Below, one piece after another: positions 6,092 through 13,268 of a stretch of 27,909 nucleotides of DNA. The stretch is from DATAEU01 sp046735355 (GTDB lineage: Bacteria > Actinomycetota > UBA4738 > HRBIN12), in contig JBKPTC010000117.1 in the NCBI GenBank assembly GCA_046735355.1, forward strand, positions 1-27,909. The letters are read 5' to 3'. Position 1 is the first letter of the stretch; each line of letters starts with the position of its first letter. Made by a program: the position numbers and the translations under genes. Below the pieces are notes generated by a model. That model was not told where the DNA came from. It ran no database searches and worked only from the letters and a program-made list of their open reading frames with translations.

Positions 6092-6133
6092 GGCTCTCCC
6101 CTACCCGCAGGCACGGATCCCGGGGGAGAGCCG
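6091..6133. repeat. 11-bp inverted repeat (hairpin)
   Basis: CGGCTCTCCCC (6091-6101) pairs exactly with GGGGAGAGCCG (6123-6133) around a 21-base loop. No T-run follows. It may be a terminator or a protein-binding site at the end of the accessory segment. Confidence 0.6.
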
Positions 6134-6220
6134 TGCCCCGTCACCGCGGCCGACGCCACCACACCGCGAGCAGCACGACGACGAGCAGGAGAATCGCTCC
6201 CGCGCCCTGTCCGTGTCGAG

Positions 6221-6388
6221 ATGCTTCGTGTCCTGCGGCTGCCCGACTTCGACCGTGCTAGCGCGATCGGCGACTGGTGGTCCCTCTCGCGCTACCGCTC
6301 GTTCGCCGAGCTGCTGATTGATGCGGAGGAGGACCGGTTGGTTCGCGCCGTCCTCGTCGGGATGCTGGCGGAGAGCCTCCGCGACTGA
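6221..6388 (+). CDS. Small protein of unknown function, 55 aa
   Basis: The frame from ATG 6221 reads MLRVLRLPDFDRASAIGDWW, then YRSFAELLIDAEEDRLVRAV and ends MLAESLRD. Its composition (balanced charges, amphipathic helices) is more protein-like than the frames around it. No clear ribosome site or -10 box precedes it, and upstream in-frame codons are open. It could be an intact small protein or the end of a longer broken gene. Family unknown. Confidence 0.4.
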   Translation: MLRVLRLPDFDRASAIGDWWSLSRYRSFAELLIDAEEDRLVRAVLVGMLAESLRD

Positions 6389-6560
6389 TCCAGCAGATCG
6401 GCGGCCGCGACACTGGCGATGAACCACCGTGGAGACGACGAAACGCGACTGTGACGCCGAGTACGCTCCGGCGTTTCCTGTTCGACCTAGATCCAGGGAC
6501 CCCCTACGGGAAGTCTGTCAGTCGGCCGATATAGTCTTCGGGATCAGGGAGGTGACCAGA

Positions 6561-6755
6561 ATGACGACGCCGATCGACGACCCGACCGTTGAGGTTGTGA
6601 CCTCACAGCAGGTCGAGGCCGCGATTCGCGCCGCCCTCGCAAGCATCCACCTGACCAGGCGGCAGCTCGAGGAACAGGCCCGCAGCGGCCGATTCAGCTC
6701 AGAGCGTGCGCGGCTCGTATGGTCGGCGATCCAGAGCGTTGCCCCTTCGCACTGA
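6561..6755 (+). CDS. Small helical protein, possible HTH or antitoxin-like partner
   Basis: The 64-residue product starts at ATG 6561, 6 bases after AGGGAGGTGA; an in-frame upstream start at 6429 lacks such a site. After a disordered acidic N-terminus (MTTPIDDPTVEVVTSQQ) come two or three helices (QVEAAIRAALASIHLTRRQL and SSERARLVWSAIQSV) that resemble a small DNA-binding or antitoxin-type domain. A TATAGT box (6530-6535) may be the -10. It overlaps the next gene, so the two are probably made together. The regulator/antitoxin reading is inference from size and pairing. Confidence 0.6.
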   Translation: MTTPIDDPTVEVVTSQQVEAAIRAALASIHLTRRQLEEQARSGRFSSERARLVWSAIQSVAPSH

Positions 6756-7443
6756 TCTTCGGTCGCAGGCTCGTGGGTTCGCTGCACGCCTCGACGACCT
6801 GTTGAACCGCACAATATGTGACGGCCTCCGTCTGAAAACCGTCATTCAAGAGGACGGCCAGGTTGGCTGGGTCGGCTACAGGATCACGAAAGACGACCCT
6901 TTCGTCGGCGAGGCCATCCCCGTAACACTAGGGAAGAAGCCAAAGCTCTTTCTTCATATTTCACAGGCGCTCCAGCTCGACGAAGACGAAGGGCTGTTCC
7001 TGAAGGTGACTGCATCGAACTATGAAGTCTGCCTGGATCCGACGCTTGAGACGGTCGTTCTGCATTACGACTTCAACCGTGAGCCGGGCAACGAGTACCC
7101 AGACGCACATGTGCAGGTCAACGGAGAGTCGACCGCCCTCGCAGAGCTATGTGAGCGGACTGGCGTCGATGCGACGCTGCCCCGGCTCCATATCCCCGTC
7201 GGAGGGAGAAGGTACCGGCCGTGCGTCGAGGACCTCGTTGAGATGCTCATCGTCGAGCACTTCGCTGAGCCTCGAGACGCTCGATGGCTGGATGTCGTCA
7301 ACAAGCATCGGGCGCGATGGTTCGAGATGCAGCTGCGATCCGTTGTTCGCCGGGATCCGGCAATCGCTGCTGAGGAGCTCCGCCGGCAAGGTTGGGCGGT
7401 TCGACCTCCGCCGGAATCAGACGCAAACCCGCCGCCCAACTAA
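6739..7443 (+). CDS. Unknown protein, about 234 aa, paired with 6561 gene
   Basis: The frame is long and protein-like. The start is uncertain: TTG 6739 overlaps the previous gene by 17 bases, GTG 6706 by 50; neither has a strong ribosome site, which fits translational coupling. The N-terminal half is beta-rich (VGWVGYRITKDDPFVGEAIP; LFLHISQALQLDEDEGLFLK). After this come LHYDFNREPGNEYPDAHVQV and HIPVGGRRYRPCVEDLVEML. The C-terminal part is helical with RWFEMQLRSVVRRDP. I see no signal peptide, membrane helix or named catalytic motif. Small regulator plus larger protein in a mobile region resembles a toxin-antitoxin or defence module, but that is not shown. Confidence 0.68.
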   Translation: MPLRTDLRSQARGFAARLDDLLNRTICDGLRLKTVIQEDGQVGWVGYRITKDDPFVGEAIPVTLGKKPKLFLHISQALQLDEDEGLFLKVTASNYEVCLDPTLETVVLHYDFNREPGNEYPDAHVQVNGESTALAELCERTGVDATLPRLHIPVGGRRYRPCVEDLVEMLIVEHFAEPRDARWLDVVNKHRARWFEMQLRSVVRRDPAIAAEELRRQGWAVRPPPESDANPPPN

Positions 7444-7465
7444 CTCGGCCGCTGTCGCTGGTCGG

Positions 7466-7487
7466 CTACCTGCAAGTACGCAGGTAG
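7466..7487. terminator. Hairpin after the 6739-7443 gene
   Basis: CTACCTGC and GCAGGTAG form a perfect 8-base-pair stem with a 6-base loop, 22 bases after the stop. A short T-poor tail follows, so termination is plausible but not certain. Confidence 0.4.
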
Positions 7488-7720
7488 GCACAGCGTTCCG
7501 CTTGTGATTCTCCAGAGTCAGGCGGGCTGCCGTTACCCCACGGGCCATCGTGTCGAGCAGCCTCGGGCGCGTCGGCCCGGCCGTCCAGACTACCGGACGG
7601 CGCCCGGGCTCAGGCCCCGCCCGTCGCCGGGCCCGCGCCCGAATGGACCTGCGCCGGAACACATCGACCGGGCTCCGGCGGGGTACGTACCAACGAACCG
7701 TCGCGACGGGAGGCATCCAC

Positions 7721-8038
7721 ATGAACAAGAACGGCCTCATCGCCGAGGTAGCCAAGCGAACCGGAACCAGCAAGGCCGAGGTCGGTCGGACGATCGACGC
7801 CGCCATCAAGGTCATCAGGGAAGCCGTATCGATCGGGGACCGGGTCTCGCTCGTCGGGTTCGGGACCTTCGAGCGGCGCCGCCGGAACCAGCGGATCGCG
7901 CGGAACCCGCGTCAGCCGCAGACACCGATCGTCGTGCCGGCGCGCGACCTTCCGTGGTTCACGCCCGGCAAGGAGTTCAAGGACGCCGTCACCGACCGGC
8001 CGGACATGGACGAGCTCCAGGAGCGGCGCTCGGCGTAG
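7721..8038 (+). CDS. hup: HU-family DNA-binding protein
   Basis: The 105-residue protein has the HU/IHF layout: N-terminal helices (MNKNGLIAEVAKRTGTSKAE), the conserved GFGTF at residues 47-51, and the DNA-embracing arm with ARNP near 60-63, followed by the final helix (GKEFKDAV) and a short charged tail. HU dimers bend and compact DNA in the nucleoid. The ATG 7721 start is set by GGGAGG 7 bases upstream, although the frame is open further 5-prime. A perfect palindrome GGTACGTACC (7682-7691) lies in its leader and could be an operator. It converges with the cold-shock-like gene, 4 bases between stops. It marks the start of the core-like part of the window. Confidence 0.92.
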   Translation: MNKNGLIAEVAKRTGTSKAEVGRTIDAAIKVIREAVSIGDRVSLVGFGTFERRRRNQRIARNPRQPQTPIVVPARDLPWFTPGKEFKDAVTDRPDMDELQERRSA

Positions 8039-8042
8039 CCGA

Positions 8043-8249
8043 TCACAACGTCACGAGCCGGAGCGTCCGCGCGAGCCTTCGGCCGGCCTCGTCGATCACG
8101 TCGAACCGAACGCGCTGGCCGATCCGCAGGTCGATCAGGCCCGCGCCCTCCATCGAGGTCGCGTCGATGTGCACCTCGGTGCGGTCGTCCATGAGCAGCG
8201 AGCCCGTGCGGCTCGACGCGTCGTAGTCTCGGATCGTTCCCTGAGCCAT
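8043..8249 (-). CDS. Cold-shock-like OB-fold protein
   Basis: The 68-residue protein begins MAQGTIRDYDASSRTGSLLM and contains DDRTEVHIDATSMEG and GQRVRFDVIDE, which follow the five-strand pattern of cold-shock domains. The usual aromatic RNA-binding motifs (KGFGFI, VFVHF) are replaced by GSLLM and VHIDA, so nucleic-acid binding may be weaker or different. ATG 8249 has AAGGGA upstream, lying at the end of cofC, 10 bases away; the two are probably one transcript. An upstream in-frame start at 8330 would run inside cofC and is rejected. Confidence 0.72.
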   Translation of the reverse strand: MAQGTIRDYDASSRTGSLLMDDRTEVHIDATSMEGAGLIDLRIGQRVRFDVIDEAGRRLARTLRLVTL

Positions 8250-8259
8250 CTCCGTCCCT

Positions 8260-8907
8260 TCAGCCGGCGTGCTCGGACAGACGACGCCCGAGGTCCATGT
8301 CGCGGCAGACGTCGACCGTGCGCCCGGCATGTCCCGATGTGAGCAACGTGAGGATATCGCCGGGCTGATCGAGGTCGAACGCGAGCTCGCGGCGCTCGAC
8401 CACCGAGACGGGAACGCCCTTCGCCTCGGCGAGGGCCAGATGCCGGTGGTACGAGTCGGGCCCGAACCGGGCCTGGATCGCCCGCGGCGGCCGACGCAGC
8501 AACAGGTTGGTGCCGGAGCGGTCGGTCGACGGCGCGAGCACGACGGTGCCGAGCGTGTGAAGCGCCGCCGTCAGCGCGCCGGTGGACAGGAGCGGCAGGT
8601 CGGCCGGGATCACGGCGAGGGCATCGGCGTCGCGCTCCCTGGCCAGCTGCTCGACCTGGCGGATCGCCTGCGAGAGCGGACCCTTCTCCTCGGGGATCGC
8701 CGACGCGTGGCGGCGCGCGGCGATCTCGAGCACCGCCTCGTCGGGCGAGACGACCCACACGTCCCAGCCCGCCACCGACAGCGTCGCATCGAGGACGTCC
8801 TCGAGCATCGCGAGGGTGAGCGCACCGCGTTCGAGCGGCGCGAGCTCAGGGGACAGCCGCGACTTCGCCTTCGCGAGCGCCTTGACCGGGATCGCGACGA
8901 TCCGCAT
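8260..8907 (-). CDS. cofC: 2-phospho-L-lactate / phosphoenolpyruvate guanylyltransferase (CofC/FbiD)
   Basis: The 215-residue protein has the nucleotidyltransferase start VAIPVKALAKAKSRLSP, the middle DALAVIPADLPLL and the family-typical SGTNLLLRRPP then RFGPDSYHRH. CofC/FbiD joins GTP to phospholactate or PEP to make the activated side-chain precursor of coenzyme F420. Whether this enzyme prefers PEP, as in mycobacteria, cannot be seen. No other F420 gene lies in the window. The start ATG 8907 has no Shine-Dalgarno but a TAGCCT box 6 bases upstream, which suggests a leaderless mRNA. It is divergent from bioY. Confidence 0.9.
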   Translation of the reverse strand: MRIVAIPVKALAKAKSRLSPELAPLERGALTLAMLEDVLDATLSVAGWDVWVVSPDEAVLEIAARRHASAIPEEKGPLSQAIRQVEQLARERDADALAVIPADLPLLSTGALTAALHTLGTVVLAPSTDRSGTNLLLRRPPRAIQARFGPDSYHRHLALAEAKGVPVSVVERRELAFDLDQPGDILTLLTSGHAGRTVDVCRDMDLGRRLSEHAG

Positions 8908-8913
8908 CGGTCC

Positions 8914-8919
8914 AGGCTA
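8914..8919 (-). promoter_or_regulatory. -10 box TAGCCT of cofC
   Basis: TAGCCT on the minus strand ends 6 bases before ATG 8907. No ribosome site lies between. No good -35 is visible. Confidence 0.4.
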
Positions 8920-9009
8920 CCCTGCGGCGTCCGGCCCGCAGGCCGGCAGCACGAGCTCGTGTCGCGCGAGCGCCGAATCACCGAACCGAAGGTCCAGGAG
9001 GCCGAAACG

Positions 9010-9627
9010 ATGTCGACCATCGCCCTCGCCGCATCGCCCGCGCGCGTCCGCCGCGCGTGGCTGTACCGAGTCGCGATCGCGCTGGCGGGAAGCTGGCTCA
9101 TCGCCGGGCTGGCGCAGCTCGACGTCCGGCTGCCGTTCACCCCTGTGCCGATCACGGGGCAGACGCTCGGCGTCCTGCTCGTCGGCGCATCGCTCGGCTC
9201 GGCGCTCGGTGGGCTGTCGCTGGTGCTGTACCTGGCGCAGGGAGCGGCGGGCCTTCCGTTCTTCGCCGGAGGCGGCAGCGGCGTCGACGTGTTGCGCGCG
9301 ACGTCCGTGACCGGTGGGTATCTCGTCGGCTTCGTGCTCGCCGCCGTCGTCGTCGGCGGGCTCGCCGAACGCGGGTGGGATCGCGGTCTGCGCGGGTCGA
9401 TCTCGGCGATGTTCCTCGGGGAGCTCGTCCTGTACCTCGTCGCGATCCCGTGGCTGATGCACGCGGTCGGGATCCCGCTCCAGCGGGCGCTCGCCCTCGG
9501 CCTCGCTCCGTTCGTCGTCGGCGACGCCATCAAGCTGCTGCTCGCGGCGGGGCTGCTTCCGGCTGCGTGGCGGCTCGCCGGCGGCTCGCGCCGCTACGCT
9601 CCGCGGACGCAGCACGAGGGGGGTTGA
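9010..9627 (+). CDS. bioY: BioY biotin transporter S component
   Basis: The 205-residue membrane protein carries the BioY pattern: RLPFTPVPITGQTLGVLLVG near residues 39-58, SALGGLSLVLYLAQGAAGLP near 62-81 and TGGYLVGFVLAA near 100-111, with about six helices. BioY binds biotin with high affinity; it works alone or with an energy-coupling module (BioMN). No such genes are beside it. The ATG 9010 start has AGGAGG 8 bases upstream; the long open frame before it lies over cofC and is not real. Its stop is followed after 3 bases by the acyltransferase start. Confidence 0.92.
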   Translation: MSTIALAASPARVRRAWLYRVAIALAGSWLIAGLAQLDVRLPFTPVPITGQTLGVLLVGASLGSALGGLSLVLYLAQGAAGLPFFAGGGSGVDVLRATSVTGGYLVGFVLAAVVVGGLAERGWDRGLRGSISAMFLGELVLYLVAIPWLMHAVGIPLQRALALGLAPFVVGDAIKLLLAAGLLPAAWRLAGGSRRYAPRTQHEGG

Positions 9628-9630
9628 GCC

Positions 9631-10311
9631 CTGGAGCCGTGGTACCGGATCGCGAAGTCGGCGTTGCTGCCGCCCAACAAGCTGTGGTTCAACTGGCGGC
9701 TCGAGGGCACCGCGCGGATCCCGGCGACCGGCCCGCTCATCGTCGCCGGCAACCACCTCAGCTACGTGGATCCGTTCGCGCACGCGTACTTCGTGACGGA
9801 GGCGGGCCGTCGACCCCGGTTCCTCGCCAAGCGCGAGCTGTTCGACAACTGGTTCACGGGAATGGTGATGCGCGGAGCGGGTCAGATCCCCGTCGACCGC
9901 GGCACCGGGGACACGCGCCCGCTGGTCGCCGCGGCCGAGGCGCTCGGGCGGGGCGAGGTCGTCGTCGTGTACCCCGAGGGGACGACGCAGACCGCCGACC
10001 CGGACTTCCGGCCGGCGCGCGGCAAGACGGGCGTGGCGAGGCTCGCCCTGATGAGCGGCGTGCCGGTGCTGCCGGTCGCGACGTGGGGCGGGCAGTACGT
10101 CTGGCGAAGGTCCGGGCGCGAGAGCGTGAGGTTCGGGCGCCCGATCTGGGTCGTCGCGGGCGAGCCGCTCGACCTGTCCGCGAGCGGCGTCGATCCCGAG
10201 GATCGCGACGGCACGCGGGCGCTCACCGACGAGGTCATGGACTCGCTCGCCACGATCGTCGACGACATCCGCGTCCGGTATCCGAAGCGGTGGCGTCCGG
10301 GAGTAGGGTGA
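9631..10311 (+). CDS. 1-acyl-glycerol-3-phosphate acyltransferase family (PlsC), CTG start
   Basis: The protein has the acyltransferase motifs GNHLSYVDP (His42 and Asp47 of the H-x4-D catalytic pair) and YPEGTTQ (about 114-120). PlsC-type enzymes acylate lysophosphatidic acid at the membrane. The natural N-terminus reads EPWYRIAKSALLPPNKLWF, reached only from CTG 9631, with GAGGGGGG 7 bases upstream; TTG 9664 would cut off this conserved piece. It is cotranscribed with bioY. Other lysophospholipid acyltransferases are possible; the length (226) fits the family. Confidence 0.85.
   Translation: MEPWYRIAKSALLPPNKLWFNWRLEGTARIPATGPLIVAGNHLSYVDPFAHAYFVTEAGRRPRFLAKRELFDNWFTGMVMRGAGQIPVDRGTGDTRPLVAAAEALGRGEVVVVYPEGTTQTADPDFRPARGKTGVARLALMSGVPVLPVATWGGQYVWRRSGRESVRFGRPIWVVAGEPLDLSASGVDPEDRDGTRALTDEVMDSLATIVDDIRVRYPKRWRPGVG
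10304..10309 (+). promoter_or_regulatory. -10-like box TAGGGT before PLP enzyme gene
   Basis: TAGGGT ends 6 bases before ATG 10316 and overlaps the stop of the previous gene. It may give a leaderless internal transcript. Confidence 0.3.
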
Positions 10312-10315
10312 GCCG

Positions 10316-11551
10316 ATGACGCCCGGTCGCGGCTTCAGCACGCGCGCGATCCACGTTCGAAGGCCACCGGCCGATCAGGAGACGCCGAGCGTTCCGATCT
10401 TCCAGACGTCGACGTTCCGGTTCGACACGGCCGAGGAGTACGCGGACACCATCTCGTTCCGTCGGCCCGGCTACACCTACACGCGCGGATACGGCAACCC
10501 GACGCTGCTCGCGTTCGAGCAGACGATGGCCGACCTCGAAGGCACGGAGTCCGCGTTCTCGTTCGCGAGCGGCACGGCGGCGATCCATGCGCTCGTCACG
10601 ACGTTCGCGTCGGCCGGCGACCGCATCGTCGCGAGCACCGACCTGTACGGCGGAACCTACTCGTTGTTCACCAAGGTCCTCCCGAGGTTCGGCATCGCGG
10701 CCGAGCTCGTTCCGCCCAACGATCTCGACGCGGTCGCGGCGCGGCTGCCGGGCGCCGCGTTGCTCTACGTCGAGACGATGGCGAACCCGACCGTCTCGGT
10801 CGCGGACCTCGAGGCGCTCGGTCGCTTGTGCCGCGAGGCCGACGTCGCATCCGCGGTCGACAACACCTTCGCGACGCCGTACCTGTGTCGTCCGGCGGAG
10901 CTCGGCTTCGACCACGTCGTCCACTCCGCGACGAAGTTCATCGGCGGGCACAACGACCTCACGGGCGGGGTCGTCTGCACCAGCGAGGACGGCATGCGCA
11001 GGCTCCGCGAGACGGCGATCGAGGTCGGCGGGACGATGGCGCCGCTCGAGGCGTGGCTCGCGCTCCGCGGTCTGGTGACGCTCGAGCTGCGGATGCGCCG
11101 CCACTCGGAGACCGCGCTACGGATCGCGGAGCACCTCGAGCAGCACCCGGCCGTCGAACGCGTGTGGTACCCCGGTCTCGCGTCGCATCCCGACCGCGCG
11201 ATCGCGGAGCGGCTGCTGCCGCGCGGATGCGGCGGCGTCCTCGCGTTCGAGGTCCGCGGCGGCGTCGGGGCCGGCATGGCGCTGTGCGACGCGCTCGAGC
11301 TCGTCTGGATCGCGACGAGCCTCGGCGGCGCGCACTCGCTCGTCGGGCACGCGGCGTCGACGACGCACCGGCAGATGGATCCCGACGCGCGCCGCGCGGC
11401 CGGGATCGCCGACGGCCTCGTTCGTTTGAGCGTCGGGCTCGAGGACGCCGACGACCTCCTTCAGGACCTCGATCGCGCGCTGGACGCGATCGGCGCCGCG
11501 GGCGGCTCGCGGAGCGAACGACGAGCGGGCGCGGGCGCCGAACGGCGATGA
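10316..11551 (+). CDS. Cys/Met metabolism PLP-dependent enzyme
   Basis: The 411-residue protein is of the trans-sulfuration family: YTRGYGNPT (55-63), SFASGTAAIHA, the cofactor Asp in VDNTF (Asp182) and the Schiff-base Lys207 in HSATKFIGGHND. SLGGAHSLVGHAAST near residues 338-352 is the usual late substrate-site region. Members include cystathionine gamma-synthase, cystathionine gamma-lyase, methionine gamma-lyase and O-acetylhomoserine sulfhydrylase; sequence alone does not decide. The C-terminal 20 residues are Arg/Ala-rich and extra. It overlaps the ddl start (ATGA). Confidence 0.88.
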   Translation: MTPGRGFSTRAIHVRRPPADQETPSVPIFQTSTFRFDTAEEYADTISFRRPGYTYTRGYGNPTLLAFEQTMADLEGTESAFSFASGTAAIHALVTTFASAGDRIVASTDLYGGTYSLFTKVLPRFGIAAELVPPNDLDAVAARLPGAALLYVETMANPTVSVADLEALGRLCREADVASAVDNTFATPYLCRPAELGFDHVVHSATKFIGGHNDLTGGVVCTSEDGMRRLRETAIEVGGTMAPLEAWLALRGLVTLELRMRRHSETALRIAEHLEQHPAVERVWYPGLASHPDRAIAERLLPRGCGGVLAFEVRGGVGAGMALCDALELVWIATSLGGAHSLVGHAASTTHRQMDPDARRAAGIADGLVRLSVGLEDADDLLQDLDRALDAIGAAGGSRSERRAGAGAERR

Positions 11552-12654
11552 AGCGCCGGATCGTCGTGCTGTTCGGCGGCCGCTCGGCCGAGCACGAGAT
11601 TTCGGTCGTCTCGGCGCGGTCGGTGCTCGACGCGCTCGATCCCGGGCGGTACGAGGCCGTCGCGATCGGCGTGACCAAGGACGGGCGGTGGCACCTCGTC
11701 GACGGCGGGCCGGCCGCGCTCGGCGTCGGCTCCGGAGCGAGGTCGCTGCCATCGGTCGGCGAGGGCGCCGGGCCGGAGGTCGCGCTCGACCAGGAGCCGG
11801 GCGCCCACGCGCTCGTCGCGGCGGACGGCGAGCGCACGGAGATCGACGTCGTGTTCCCGGTCATGCACGGGCCGTACGGCGAGGACGGATCGATCCAGGG
11901 CTTTCTCGAGCTCGCCGGCGTGCCGTACGTGGGCGCCGGCGTCCTCGGCTCCGCCATCGGGATGGACAAGGCGGTGCAGAAGGTGCTGTTCCGCGCGGCC
12001 GGCATCCCGGTCGTCGAGTCCGAGGTCGTCAGCGAGCGCGAATGGGAGGAGGACTCCGAGGGCGTCGAGGCGCGGGCCGAGCACCTCGGATATCCGTTGT
12101 TCTCCAAGCCGGCGACGCTCGGGTCCTCGGTCGGCGTTCGGCGCGTCGAGCGGCCGGACGCCCTCCGCGCCGCGCTCGAGGAGGCGTTCCGGTACGGGCG
12201 CAAGGCCGTCCTCGAGCGCGCGGTCGAGGGCGCGCGCGAGGTCGAGGTCGCCGTGCTCGGGAACGACGACCCCGTGGCCTCGATCGCCGGAGAGATCGTG
12301 CCGAGGGGGCACGCGTTCTACGACTACGACGCGAAGTATCTGGACGAGCACGGCGCCGAGCTGTTGATCCCGGCGCCGCTCGACGACGCCGTGCACGCCG
12401 AGGTCCGGCGGCTGGCCGTCGCGGCGTTCCGAACCGCGGAGTGCACCGGCATGGCGCGCGTCGACTTCTTCGTCCGGCCCACCGGCGAGGTCCTGCTGAA
12501 CGAGATCAACACGATCCCCGGGTTCACGCAGATCTCGATGTATCCGAAGCTGTGGGAGGCGTCCGGGCTGCCGTATCCGGATCTGATCGATCGTCTCGTC
12601 GAGCTCGCGATCGAGCGGCACGAACGCGAGCAGAAGAAGGGGACCGGCGTCTAG
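11548..12654 (+). CDS. ddl: D-alanine--D-alanine ligase
   Basis: The 368-residue ATP-grasp enzyme shows LFGGRSAEHEISVVSA (8-23), VFPVMHGPYGEDGSIQG, the ATP-binding part PLFSKPATLGSSVGV and the late EINTIPGFT. Ddl makes the D-Ala-D-Ala end of the peptidoglycan stem peptide in the cytoplasm. FYDYDAKYLDE near 254-264 matches the flexible loop of D-Ala-specific enzymes rather than the D-lactate type. The start overlaps the previous stop by ATGA, so the two are translated together. A long upstream open frame in this phase is a shadow. Confidence 0.95.
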   Translation: MKRRIVVLFGGRSAEHEISVVSARSVLDALDPGRYEAVAIGVTKDGRWHLVDGGPAALGVGSGARSLPSVGEGAGPEVALDQEPGAHALVAADGERTEIDVVFPVMHGPYGEDGSIQGFLELAGVPYVGAGVLGSAIGMDKAVQKVLFRAAGIPVVESEVVSEREWEEDSEGVEARAEHLGYPLFSKPATLGSSVGVRRVERPDALRAALEEAFRYGRKAVLERAVEGAREVEVAVLGNDDPVASIAGEIVPRGHAFYDYDAKYLDEHGAELLIPAPLDDAVHAEVRRLAVAAFRTAECTGMARVDFFVRPTGEVLLNEINTIPGFTQISMYPKLWEASGLPYPDLIDRLVELAIERHEREQKKGTGV

Positions 12655-12679
12655 GCTCGGCCGCGCGGATCTCGAGGCG

Positions 12680-12913
12680 TTACAGGTGGACGACCGGGCA
12701 GGTCAGTGTGCGCGTGATGCCCTCGACGGACTGGATCCGTGCGACGACGAGCTTGCCGAGCTCGTCGACGTTCTTCGCCTCGGCGCGGACGATGACGTCG
12801 TACGGGCCCGTGACGTCCTCGGCCTCGGTGACGCCGTCGATGTCGCGAACCTCCTTCGCGACCGCCGCCGCCTTGCCGACCTCCGTCTGGATGAGGATGT
12901 AGGCGTGGACCAC
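12680..12913 (-). CDS. Stand-alone Lrp/AsnC ligand-binding (RAM) domain
   Basis: The 77-residue product begins VHAYILIQTEVG and includes GVTEAEDVTGPYDVIVRAEA and a C-terminal VHL, the alpha/beta sandwich of Lrp/AsnC regulators without the DNA-binding helix-turn-helix. Stand-alone members form dimers or decamers and may bind amino acids or modulate full-length Lrp proteins. GTG 12913 has GGGAGGG 7 bases upstream; longer starts to 13087 are Arg/Pro-rich and rejected. Its 3-prime end faces ddl with 25 bases between. Confidence 0.82.
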   Translation of the reverse strand: MVHAYILIQTEVGKAAAVAKEVRDIDGVTEAEDVTGPYDVIVRAEAKNVDELGKLVVARIQSVEGITRTLTCPVVHL

Positions 12914-12925
12914 CGGTGACCCTCC

Positions 12926-12947
12926 CTTTCCTCGGCCTTTCCTCGGC
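12926..12947. repeat. Tandem 11-bp repeat in leader of the Lrp-like gene
   Basis: CTTTCCTCGGC occurs twice head to tail. On the minus strand this gives two GAGGAAAG runs just before the real ribosome site. It may be slippage-prone or alternative ribosome sites. Confidence 0.4.
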
Positions 12948-13046
12948 CGTTCCGTCGGCGTCGTCGGCCGCTGTGCCGCTGGTCGGCGGATGCTAGTTCC
13001 GCGCTCCGCCCCGCGACAACGCGCCGGTCCGGCGGCGGGCGGGCCG

Positions 13047-13052
13047 TACGAT
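13047..13052 (+). promoter_or_regulatory. -10 box TACGAT of the 13059 cluster
   Basis: TACGAT ends exactly 6 bases before GTG 13059, which has no ribosome site. It fits a leaderless transcript for the three-gene cluster. Confidence 0.45.
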
Positions 13053-13058
13053 GGCATC

Positions 13059-13268
13059 GTGGTCAAGGGACGCGTCAAGCGACGCAAGGTGAGGAGCGAA
13101 AAGGGCGCCGCCGGCGGCGGGCCCTTCCTCGACGCCTACAAGCGGATCCGCAAGCCGATGCCGCCTCCCGAGCAGGTGCTCGCCGATCGACGGCGCCGGA
13201 TGCGCGACGAGGAGGCGCGGCGCGAGGTCGAGGAGGCGACGGAGCAACGCGACCCTCCGGAGGAGTGA
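13059..13268 (+). CDS. Small basic protein of unknown function, 69 aa
   Basis: The product is strongly charged: VVKGRVKRRKVRSEKG, then PFLDAYKRIRKPMPPPEQV and a helix rich in Arg and Glu ending EQRDPPEE. It may be a disordered basic tail plus a helix. Family not recognised. Its stop overlaps the GTG start of the phosphoribosyltransferase by GTGA, so the three genes 13059-14208 form one unit. Confidence 0.65.
   Translation: MVKGRVKRRKVRSEKGAAGGGPFLDAYKRIRKPMPPPEQVLADRRRRMRDEEARREVEEATEQRDPPEE

Larger units (their letters stand above)
5787..6220. other. Gap with weak minus-strand ORF, direct repeat and hairpin
   Basis: This 434-base stretch between the DUF2188 gene and a 55-residue ORF holds a weak minus-strand frame (5792-5920), the right copy of a 14-base repeat (6078-6091) and an 11-base-pair hairpin (6091-6133). 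I found no RNA gene. Confidence 0.5.

Noticed and set aside
5817..6261. Plus-strand frame of 147 codons in the gap
   Set aside because: Ser/Arg/Pro-rich, no ribosome site, and crosses the hairpin and repeat.
7550..7720. Upstream extension of HU
   Set aside because: GGGAGG at the right distance and the normal HU N-terminus place the start at 7721.
8269..9009. Long upstream extension of bioY
   Set aside because: It lies over cofC on the other strand; the AGGAGG site and the protein pattern fix the start at 9010.
10828..11547. Long upstream extension of ddl
   Set aside because: It overlaps the PLP enzyme in another frame; Ddl begins at ATG 11548.
11461..12621. 386-codon minus-strand frame over ddl
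   Set aside because: A GC-rich shadow with no family pattern, opposite a clear ddl gene.
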